Assembly: GCF_024639375.1 (NCBI RefSeq)
Contig: NZ_JAHEIM010000001.1
Coordinates: 62,001 to 126,000 of the forward strand
Direction of reading: 5' to 3'
From: Rhodoluna sp.
GTDB taxonomy: Bacteria > Actinomycetota > Actinomycetes > Actinomycetales > Microbacteriaceae
DNA: 64,000 bases
The position numbers were made by a program, and so were the translations under genes. How positions within the stretch are numbered: position 1 is the first letter of the stretch; each line of letters starts with the position of its first letter. Below the pieces are notes generated by a model. The model worked only from the letters and a program-made list of their open reading frames with translations. It was not told the DNA's origin and made no database searches. This document shows positions 58,219 to 64,000 of this stretch, in pieces.

Positions 58219-59015
58219 CCGAAGGTCAGTTTCAGTCTCGACGTGAATTGCGTGAAGCCGAACGCAATGGCACAGTCGTGCCGACTTCACCGGCAGTGCA
58301 AGATCAGCCCTTACCTCAGCCAGTTGAAGCCGCGCCTGCGCCGTTAGCAGCTGTTGAAGTTGTTGCAAACGATGAACCAGAAATTATCGCGACACCGGCA
58401 ACTAGCAGTTTATTTTTGTCTCGTCGCCAATTGCGCGATTTTGAGAAGCGCGGTGTTGTGCCGGCAGCTTCACCCCAGGAGGCTGCTCAGAATCTTGAGG
58501 CAGCTGCCGCAACTGAAGCCGCTATCGAGGTTGCAGCAACTGAAGCACCTGCCTTTGATGAGGTTCTTGCTGAGGCTGAGGAACCAATCACCTCAGGCAT
58601 TCAACTTTTCGCGGTATCGCCAAACCTAAACATCGAGCCGCAGACTGCATCGATCATGATTGTGCCCGAAGACCCGCTGGCTAACCTAAATGTGCACATC
58701 ACCGAAACCGGCGAGCTGCTCAAGACTGGCTCCATTGAACTGCCAAAGTTGACCACCAACACCGGCGAAATCTCAACCATCTTGGATGCATCCGAGGTTG
58801 ACGATGCCACCGTGCAAGACAGCATCAGCGGCTACGTTTCAACGATTGCACCGCTTCGAGCGAGCGGTGTGGTCAACACGGCAGGCAAAATCGGCATCAT
58901 GCCCACCCGCTTGGCCCGCGGCCAAGGTCAAATTTTTGCGGTGCTTACCGCTTCGTTGCTAATGGTCACCGTGGGTGGATTGCTACTAGCTGCGTATATG
59001 CTTGGACTCTTGTAA
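58215..59015 (+). CDS. Tail-anchored protein of unknown function with a duplicated SRRxLRxxE motif
   Basis: The start is ATG 58215 inside the nadD stop (266 residues). Two copies of one motif stand out: [14 protein letters not shown] (residues 6-19) and [14 protein letters not shown] (67-80). They are separated by Pro/Ala-rich linker and followed by an acidic disordered stretch to about 230. One C-terminal TM helix (about 240-264, [20 protein letters not shown]) anchors it, so most of the protein is probably cytoplasmic. I recognise no domain. Genes at this nadD-rsfS position in other actinobacteria often encode LytR-type proteins; this one has no LytR domain. Confidence 0.82.
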   Translation: MTEGQFQSRRELREAERNGTVVPTSPAVQDQPLPQPVEAAPAPLAAVEVVANDEPEIIATPATSSLFLSRRQLRDFEKRGVVPAASPQEAAQNLEAAAATEAAIEVAATEAPAFDEVLAEAEEPITSGIQLFAVSPNLNIEPQTASIMIVPEDPLANLNVHITETGELLKTGSIELPKLTTNTGEISTILDASEVDDATVQDSISGYVSTIAPLRASGVVNTAGKIGIMPTRLARGQGQIFAVLTASLLMVTVGGLLLAAYMLGLL

Positions 59016-59034
59016 ACAAACCTCAAAGGAACCT

Positions 59035-59403
59035 GTGACTGCAACCGCTAAAGCCATTCAAATCGCCAATCTTGCTGCCGCTGCGGCGCTAGATAAGTTG
59101 GCAGAAAACGTGGTGGCTCTGGATGTCACCGGCCCGATGCCTTTGACCGACATCTTCCTTTTGGCTTCTGGTCGCAATGAGCGCCAGGTTGCCTCTATTG
59201 CCGATGAAATCGAATTCAAGTTGCTAGAAGCTGGGGTTAAGTACCTGCGCCGCGAGGGCAAAGAGACTGGTCGCTGGATTCTCTTGGACTTTGGTGACGT
59301 GGTTTGCCACATCATGGTCGAAGAAGATCGCATGTATTACTCGCTTGAGCGCCTTTGGAAAGACTGCCCCATCGTAAAACTTGACGCTGTGCCAGCCGCA
59401 TAA
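59035..59403 (+). CDS. rsfS: Ribosomal silencing factor RsfS
   Basis: Binds bL14 and blocks subunit joining during starvation. I use GTG 59035 (122 residues), with AAAGGA 6 bases upstream; an in-frame start at 59002 would overlap the previous gene. DUF143 motifs are visible: ENVVALDVTGPMPLTDIFLLASG, RNERQVASIADEI and WILLDFGDVVCHIMVEEDRMYYSLERLW. Last protein gene of the proB-to-rsfS cluster. Confidence 0.96.
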   Translation: MTATAKAIQIANLAAAAALDKLAENVVALDVTGPMPLTDIFLLASGRNERQVASIADEIEFKLLEAGVKYLRREGKETGRWILLDFGDVVCHIMVEEDRMYYSLERLWKDCPIVKLDAVPAA

Positions 59404-59441
59404 CCTTGGTGTAAACTAACAAAGTTGCTTAGGCAACGAAC

Positions 59442-59514
59442 GGGCCTATGGCGCAGCTGGTAGCGCACCTGCATGGCATGCAGGGGGTCAGGGGTTCAAA
59501 TCCCCTTAGGTCCA
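59442..59514 (+). tRNA. tRNA-Ala (GGC)
   Basis: The acceptor GGGCCTA pairs with TAGGTCC (one G-T pair). The D arm is GCGCAGCTGGTAGCGC, the anticodon loop ATGGCAT gives GGC, and the T arm is AGGGGTTCAAATCCCCT. CCA is not encoded. A TAAACT box at 59412-59417 could be its -10. Confidence 0.96.
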
Positions 59515-59515
59515 C

Positions 59516-59552
59516 AAATAAAAAACCACCCAACTCGGGTGGTTTTTTATTT
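59516..59552. terminator. Bidirectional terminator between tRNA-Ala and the RpiB-like gene
   Basis: AAATAAAAAACCACCC / GGGTGGTTTTTTATTT is a 16-bp perfect stem with loop AACTC, with A- and T-runs for both directions. Confidence 0.95.
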
Positions 59553-59560
59553 ATTCAAAA

Positions 59561-60025
59561 CTAAAACGAGGCCGTGTAAAGGTTGTCTAGGTCGACTACC
59601 TTTTGAACGCGGCGGGCATACTTCGGTTCGCTAGTGCCCAGCCACTCTGTGGTCATCCAAACGCGAACAATCTCAAGGGCAATAGCCGAGCCAATGAGCT
59701 TGCCGCCCAAGCACAGCACATTGGTATCGCTGTGCGAGCGGGCGAGTTCCGCGCAAAATGAATCTTGACAAACAGCGGCAAAAATACCTCGCAGCTTGTT
59801 CGCGATCATTGCGCTGCCGTAGCCAACTCCATCAACAAATATTCCGCGGTCTGCTTCACCCTTGGCTACAGCCAGGGTGGCTGGCAAAACGTAGTCGGGT
59901 AAATCCGCTGCTTCATCTGTGTCGGTGCCAAAGTCGGTAACCGTGTGCCCCATAGATTCAAGCAGTGCCCTAATCTCCAATTTGAGAGAGCGACCTGCGT
60001 GGTCGCTGGCAATTGCAATATGCAT
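59561..60025 (-). CDS. RpiB/LacAB-family sugar-phosphate isomerase, second paralogue
   Basis: 154 residues with the RpiB fold (IAIASDHAGRSLKLEIRALL; HSDTNVLCLGGKLIG). The active-site segment is FVDGVGYGSAMIANKLRG: it has neither the catalytic Cys of E. coli RpiB nor the GNGEQ of the actinobacterial RpiB at 35077. This makes a different substrate or chemistry likely. Similar GxGxGSA segments occur in RpiB-like isomerases of other four- or five-carbon sugar phosphates. It overlaps the DUF167 gene (TAATG) and lies close to deoC, hinting at deoxyribose-phosphate or related sugar metabolism. Confidence 0.85.
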   Translation of the reverse strand: MHIAIASDHAGRSLKLEIRALLESMGHTVTDFGTDTDEAADLPDYVLPATLAVAKGEADRGIFVDGVGYGSAMIANKLRGIFAAVCQDSFCAELARSHSDTNVLCLGGKLIGSAIALEIVRVWMTTEWLGTSEPKYARRVQKVVDLDNLYTASF

Positions 60026-60252
60026 TAGTCATTCCTTACTTGAACTCGTTTTATGCGTGAGGTGAAGCCTGATTCAATTTCAATCTTGGACTTTGCAATT
60101 CCGTAGTGTTTGGCAAGAACTTCGATGAGGCCTTCGTTGGCGGCGCCATCCACAGCGCGTTCTTTGATAAAAACGGTGAGTGCGCCATCGGCATCGGTTT
60201 CAACCAAAGGCCCCTTTTTGGAACCTGGCTTAACTTTCACTGTCACACGCAC
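60025..60252 (-). CDS. DUF167 (YggU-like) protein
   Basis: A 75-residue protein of the DUF167 fold: VTVKVKPGSKKGPLVE at the start, DGALTVFIKERAVDGAANEGLIEVLAKHYGI in the middle, SGFTSRIKRVQV at the end. The biochemical function is unknown. The GTG start at 60252 is supported by TAGATT exactly 6 bases upstream, sharing bases with the deoC -10. Translationally coupled to the RpiB-like gene. Confidence 0.9.
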   Translation of the reverse strand: MRVTVKVKPGSKKGPLVETDADGALTVFIKERAVDGAANEGLIEVLAKHYGIAKSKIEIESGFTSRIKRVQVRND

Positions 60253-60258
60253 ACGACC

Positions 60259-60268
60259 AATCTAGACT
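60259..60268. promoter_or_regulatory. Near-palindromic shared -10 element for two divergent leaderless genes
   Basis: AATCTAGACT supplies TAGACT on the plus strand (60263-60268, 6 bases before ATG 60275) and TAGATT on the minus strand (60264-60259, 6 bases before GTG 60252). Geometry is identical to 25235-25244: 23 bases between the first bases of the two start codons. CTGTCA at 60240-60245 could be a plus-strand -35 at 17 bases. Confidence 0.65.
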
Positions 60269-60274
60269 GTGAAT

Positions 60275-60970
60275 ATGACCAAAACCTACCGCGGCCTCAC
60301 GCTAAAGCAAGTTGCTCAGACAATCGATCACTCAATCTTGAAGCCTGACTTCACCTATGCCGATGTCGAAGCTGGGGCAGCGGTTGCGCTCAAATGGGCA
60401 ACTGCTTCTTATTGCATTCGCCCTATGGATGTGCCTGCCGCTGCAAAGTTGCTGGCTGGTTCTGGTGTGAACGTGTGCACCGTGATTGGTTTTCCGCACG
60501 GCTCAGCAACTACCGCCAGCAAGGCGTTTGAAACCAAAGATGCCATCGAGAATGGCGCGGTTGAAATCGACATGGTTTTGAATATCTCGGCGCTGCTTTC
60601 GGGCGATTTCGATTATGTTCGCGAAGACATCAAGGCAGTGGTTGATGTGGCTCATGCCAAAGATGCCAGCGTCAAAGTGATCTTTGAAACTGCCTTTTTG
60701 AACGATGAGCAAATCGTCAAAGCCTGTGAACTAACCGAGGCGGCTGGCGCCGACTATGTAAAGACCTCAACGGGTTTCGCGAGTGAAGGTGCCACACTGC
60801 ACAACGTGCAGCTGATGAAGGCAACTGTGGGCGACCGCCTAAAGGTCAAGTCATCAGGTGGCGTGCGCACCCTCGATCAGCTAATTGACTACATGGACGC
60901 AGGGGTCACTCGTTCTGGTTGTTCGGCCACTGAAGCCGTTTTAGAGGAATTTCAGCAAAAAGCGGAATAA
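60275..60970 (+). CDS. deoC: Deoxyribose-phosphate aldolase
   Basis: Cleaves 2-deoxyribose-5-phosphate to acetaldehyde and glyceraldehyde-3-phosphate through a Lys Schiff base. I use ATG 60275 (231 residues), because it sits 6 bases after TAGACT; GTG 60269 is in frame. IDHSILKPDFTY, YCIRPMDVPAA, VCTVIGFPHGSATTASK, EIDMVLNISAL and the Schiff-base motif DYVKTSTGFASEGAT are all present; KVKSSGGVRTL carries the second lysine. No other deo genes adjoin, but the divergent RpiB paralogue may act on a related sugar phosphate. Confidence 0.97.
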   Translation: MTKTYRGLTLKQVAQTIDHSILKPDFTYADVEAGAAVALKWATASYCIRPMDVPAAAKLLAGSGVNVCTVIGFPHGSATTASKAFETKDAIENGAVEIDMVLNISALLSGDFDYVREDIKAVVDVAHAKDASVKVIFETAFLNDEQIVKACELTEAAGADYVKTSTGFASEGATLHNVQLMKATVGDRLKVKSSGGVRTLDQLIDYMDAGVTRSGCSATEAVLEEFQQKAE

Positions 60971-60998
60971 TTCTGTCAAGAGGGTGTTTACTTAACTC

Positions 60999-61781
60999 AT
61001 GACTACCTCGATTCTTCCATCGCTCTACATCAGCCACGGGGCTCCGCCGCTTCTTGACGACGAACTGTGGATGAGTCAGCTGGCTGCCTGGGCCAAAGAA
61101 ATGCCCAAGCCAAAAGCTATTTTGATTGTCTCTGCCCACTGGGAGAGCGCGCCAATCTCAATCTCTTCGACTGCCGCAAACACCCCTTTGATTTATGACT
61201 TCGGTGGTTTCGCCCCAAAGTTCTACAACATGAAATACGCAACCCCGGATGCCTCTTGGCTAGGCGAGATGGTTGCCAAGCTGATGCCCGACAACGAGCC
61301 GCTGCATCAGCATGCCTCGCGCGGTCTCGACCACGGTGCCTGGGTTCCACTTCGCGTGATGTACCCAGATGCCGACATTCCGGTGCTGCAACTTTCGATG
61401 CCAACTCACGACCCGGTGAAGTTGCTCGACTTAGGTCGTCGCTTGCGTGCACTTCGCGAAGAAGGCGTGCTTGTTATTGGCTCTGGTTTCATGACCCATG
61501 GCTTGCCATACATTCGCGACTGGCGCGTTGAGGCGGCCGCACCTGGTTGGTCGGCTGACTTTGACCACTGGGCGCAAGAGGCGCTCGACAAGGGTGACAT
61601 CGAAACCCTAATCAACTATCGCAACACTGCTCCTGGCATGCCTTATGCGCACCCAACTGTTGAACACTTCACTCCGTTGTTCATTTCGCTTGGTGCCGCT
61701 TCGACTCCCGAGCAAATTGCCAAGACCAAGATCGATGGTTACTTCATGGGTCTTTCAAAGCGTTCGTTCGAGGTCGTTTAA
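60999..61781 (+). CDS. Extradiol ring-cleavage dioxygenase family protein (4,5-DOPA dioxygenase/YgiD-like)
   Basis: A 260-residue class III extradiol dioxygenase homologue. Metal-binding His residues are in LYISHGAPPLL, IVSAHWES and GSGFMTHGLPYIRDW; the catalytic His is in SRGLDHGAWVPLRVMYP. Plant and bacterial homologues open the ring of DOPA, but the natural substrate in bacteria like this is not known. TTTACT lies 6 bases before ATG 60999, a weak leaderless candidate. The stop shares a base with the next ATG (TAATG). Confidence 0.9.
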   Translation: MTTSILPSLYISHGAPPLLDDELWMSQLAAWAKEMPKPKAILIVSAHWESAPISISSTAANTPLIYDFGGFAPKFYNMKYATPDASWLGEMVAKLMPDNEPLHQHASRGLDHGAWVPLRVMYPDADIPVLQLSMPTHDPVKLLDLGRRLRALREEGVLVIGSGFMTHGLPYIRDWRVEAAAPGWSADFDHWAQEALDKGDIETLINYRNTAPGMPYAHPTVEHFTPLFISLGAASTPEQIAKTKIDGYFMGLSKRSFEVV

Positions 61782-62425
61782 TGTCGTTTAATCCAAACGA
61801 TCTAAGCCGCCCACACGTTTGGGTTCCAGCTGCGGATGTCGCCAGTGCGCGCACTCTGTTGTTGCTTCACGGTTCGGGTGCCGACGAGCATGACCTTTTG
61901 AATCTTGGCAAAATGCTTGACCCTACCGCCAACTTGCTTTCACCTAGAGGTTTGCGCAAGAGCGACGGTGCTAACCGCTTTTTCAAGTTGATTGAGCAAG
62001 ATACCTACGACGAAAAAGAAGTAATCGATAACTCCGCTGAGTTGGCCAACTTCTTGTGGGCTGCATCCGGTGAATACGGTTTCAACGCCGATAAGGTGTT
62101 TGCGGTGGGTTTCTCAAATGGCGCCAATGCCGCAACTTCGCTTTTGCTGCTGCAGCCAGATTCGGTTGCTGGAGTTGCAGCCTTCGGAAACAACAAGGTT
62201 TTTGAAACCACACCGCACAAAAAGGGTGAACCTGATCTAACCGGCAAGCATGTCTGGATTGCCAATGGTGCTTCCGACGCGTATTCACCGCAGGTGCGCA
62301 TCGACCGATTGATTGCAGAGTTTCAGCAGCTCGGTGCCAACGTGAAATTCATGCTGCACTCTGGTGGTCACAACATTGTTGGCGAGCATGTGCGTGCCAT
62401 CGCCGAAGACCTCAAGATGCTTTAG
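61781..62425 (+). CDS. Phospholipase/carboxylesterase family alpha/beta hydrolase
   Basis: A 214-residue serine hydrolase. TLLLLHGSGADEHDLLNLG is the oxyanion-hole region, AVGFSNGANAATSLLLL the nucleophile elbow with catalytic Ser, and GASDAYSPQVRIDRL and HSGGHNIVGEHV supply Asp and His. No signal peptide, so cytoplasmic. It is coupled to the dioxygenase gene, a frequent pairing that suggests action on ester or ring-opened products; the substrate is not known. The 3' end overlaps convergent dnaE2 by 14 bases. Confidence 0.92.
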   Translation: MSFNPNDLSRPHVWVPAADVASARTLLLLHGSGADEHDLLNLGKMLDPTANLLSPRGLRKSDGANRFFKLIEQDTYDEKEVIDNSAELANFLWAASGEYGFNADKVFAVGFSNGANAATSLLLLQPDSVAGVAAFGNNKVFETTPHKKGEPDLTGKHVWIANGASDAYSPQVRIDRLIAEFQQLGANVKFMLHSGGHNIVGEHVRAIAEDLKML

Positions 62426-64000
62426 CCGCTAACCACTGATTCCACAGCTCGGTTAGATCCCAAGCGTTCTCTGCCATCAGTGACACTCCGCGCACTCCGG
62501 TGCGGCGGGTTTTGCCGGCAATCACCATCAGCCTGGTGTTGAACAACACCGAACTGCAGCGCGATTGCGCCTCATCAAAGAAGGTGGCGTCACTACAGCC
62601 GGCACCGTCATCCAAAGTGATAAACACCACGCGCTTGCCCGAGCGCATTGGCGGAGTTTGGGTGGCCACGCGCACACCGGCTACCAGCACGTCGGTCTTG
62701 CTGCGCAACCCAACCAATTCGTCGCTGCGCAGCACGCCCATGGCGTCGAGCATCGGGCGGTATTGCTCAATCACGTGATCACTAACATCCATGTGCATGA
62801 TGTTCAGCTCGTCATTGATTTTTTGCGCCAGAGTTGGTTCTGCATTGCCGGTTGGCAGTTGTTCGCCAATTTCAAAATCAAGCGTTGGTTGATCGCTGCG
62901 CAAGGTTGGCCGAGTTTTCACACTGTTTAGTTGCCGCACCCGCGCCATGATGTCACCGCGGGTCGCTGCGGTGTCACCGGTGAGTTCATCGAGTGCACCA
63001 ACTAGCGCCAATCGTTCGAGCGTGCGCCGACTTGGCTTGGCACGCATATAAAAATCGCCAACGCTATCAAAGGGTTGTTCGGCAATAATGCGCGCAATTT
63101 CGGCGTTGCTGATGCCTTGCACATCAACCAGCGACATGCGCACACCAATCTCCGGTTCGTTCACGTCAGTGGTTTTGCGCGCGACCTTTTCAACCAGGTA
63201 TTCATCGGTTGAGCGATTCACATTAAGCGGCAGAATCTTTACACCAAGGCGACGCGCTTCTGACAGCAACAATCGCCTCGGATACATGCCCGGGTCATGG
63301 GTAAACAAACCAGCCATGAATTCGGTGGGGTAGTGGGTCTTGAGCCAAGCGCTTTGATATGTTGGCAGTGCAAACGCAGCCCCATGTGCCTTGCAAAAAC
63401 CAAAACTGCTGAAGCCTTCGAGAATCGACCAAACCCGGTCGATCACTGCTTGCGGGTAGCCGCGAAGTTTTGTTTCACGTCTAAAGAATTCTTCAACAAT
63501 TGGTTTCACTCGTGGGTTTTCGAGCGAGCGGCGAAACTCATCTGCGCGGGCCAAACCGCAACCGGTCATCACATTCAAGATGCGCAACACGTGTTCGTGA
63601 AAAATCACGATGCCCCAGCTCTCGCGCAAAATTGGCTCGAGATCCCGGTGAATGAAATCGGGCTTGGCAAAGCCATGGCGACCATCCAGGTAGGGCGCAA
63701 TCATGTTGCCCTTCATTGGCCCAGGTCGAAACAGCGAGATCTGAATGGTGAGGTCGTTGAATTCGGTTGGTTGGTGCTTGCCGGTTAGCTCGCGCTGACC
63801 CGGGCTCTCGATTTGAAAGATGCCAAGCGTGTCGGTGGTGCGAATCAGTTTGTAGGTTGCGGCATCATCGCGGGGCACGTTGTCTAGGTCAATTGCTTCA
63901 CCGCGCACTCGGGCTGCCTCGCGCACCGCATAGGCCATTGCACTTTGCATGCGCACGCCAAGCACATCTAACTTGAGCATTCCCATTGGGTCCATGTCGT
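62412..64000 (-). CDS. dnaE2: Error-prone DNA polymerase DnaE2, N-terminal part outside the window
   Basis: The C-terminal about 529 residues of a C-family polymerase. The first visible stretch, MDPMGMLKLDVLGVRMQSAM, matches the palm segment with the third catalytic Asp. It continues through the finger and beta-binding regions (GIFQIESPGQRELTG, LFRPGPMKGNMIAPYL, EGFSSFGFCKAHGAAFALP) and LNVNRSTDEYLVEK to an OB domain (VLVAGVRVATQTPPMRSGK; VFITLDDGAGCSDATFF). The PHP domain and start lie beyond 64000. DnaE2 works with ImuA'/ImuB in SOS mutagenesis; neither is visible here. Motif details favour DnaE2 over the replicative DnaE1. Confidence 0.9.
   Translation of the reverse strand, partial: DMDPMGMLKLDVLGVRMQSAMAYAVREAARVRGEAIDLDNVPRDDAATYKLIRTTDTLGIFQIESPGQRELTGKHQPTEFNDLTIQISLFRPGPMKGNMIAPYLDGRHGFAKPDFIHRDLEPILRESWGIVIFHEHVLRILNVMTGCGLARADEFRRSLENPRVKPIVEEFFRRETKLRGYPQAVIDRVWSILEGFSSFGFCKAHGAAFALPTYQSAWLKTHYPTEFMAGLFTHDPGMYPRRLLLSEARRLGVKILPLNVNRSTDEYLVEKVARKTTDVNEPEIGVRMSLVDVQGISNAEIARIIAEQPFDSVGDFYMRAKPSRRTLERLALVGALDELTGDTAATRGDIMARVRQLNSVKTRPTLRSDQPTLDFEIGEQLPTGNAEPTLAQKINDELNIMHMDVSDHVIEQYRPMLDAMGVLRSDELVGLRSKTDVLVAGVRVATQTPPMRSGKRVVFITLDDGAGCSDATFFDEAQSRCSSVLFNTRLMVIAGKTRRTGVRGVSLMAENAWDLTELWNQWLAAKAS

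Overview
The window is one continuous, gene-dense stretch of actinobacterial chromosome. G+C looks to be in the low fifties by eye. The gene set points to the Microbacteriaceae, possibly a small-genome planktonic member. Supporting genes are GlgE-type glycogen metabolism, GatCAB, a DivIVA-like coiled-coil protein, oligoribonuclease, paired ClpP1/ClpP2, a group II truncated globin, the folC-DUF4233-ndk run, an RNase E/G with a basic disordered N-terminus, and many start codons with no Shine-Dalgarno sequence. The family is an inference from gene content; nothing here fixes the genus. I see no CRISPR array, insertion sequence, integrase or complete prophage.

Layout. 1-6.2 kb: glycogen genes on the minus strand (glgX, glgE, glgB; glgB runs off the left edge). 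6.3-10.8 kb: cysteine desulfurase, mnmA, ligA. 10.8-15.4 kb: a DivIVA-like protein, then gatCAB. 15.4-21 kb: tRNA-His beside strong palindromes, orn, a lone RND exporter, a YjdM protein, an SDR, tRNA-Arg. 21-26.3 kb: redox and stress genes (DsbA-like, terC, alanine dehydrogenase, thioredoxin, aldo/keto reductase, msrA, ssb). 26.3-36.4 kb: a structured RNA leader and ettA, tesB, globin-mscS-pepN, an antiporter, rpiB, nei. 36.4-41.7 kb: tRNA-Gly, tRNA-Pro, trigger factor, a membrane-anchored collagen-like protein, clpP1-clpP2-clpX. 41.7-49.9 kb: divergent valS and ileS, then folC, DUF4233, ndk. 49.9-59.5 kb: VKOR, a long structured leader and RNase E/G, rplU-rpmA-obg-proB-proA, a small membrane protein, nadD, a tail-anchored protein of unknown function, rsfS, tRNA-Ala. 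59.5-64 kb: an RpiB paralogue, a DUF167 protein, deoC, an extradiol dioxygenase homologue, a carboxylesterase, and the C-terminal part of dnaE2.

Most content is housekeeping: translation and its quality control, sulfur transfer to tRNA, DNA ligation and repair, protein folding and degradation, storage polysaccharide and nucleoside catabolism. The less ordinary material is regulatory. Thirteen genes have a TANNNT-like -10 box exactly 6 (once 7) bases before the start codon, as expected for leaderless mRNAs. At two divergent pairs (aldo/keto reductase/msrA and DUF167/deoC) a palindromic ANNNTANNNT core appears to supply the -10 box for both strands, with identical geometry. ettA and RNase E/G both follow long, heavily base-paired leaders that I cannot assign to a known RNA family. 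The collagen-like protein next to the Clp genes is the most unusual protein.
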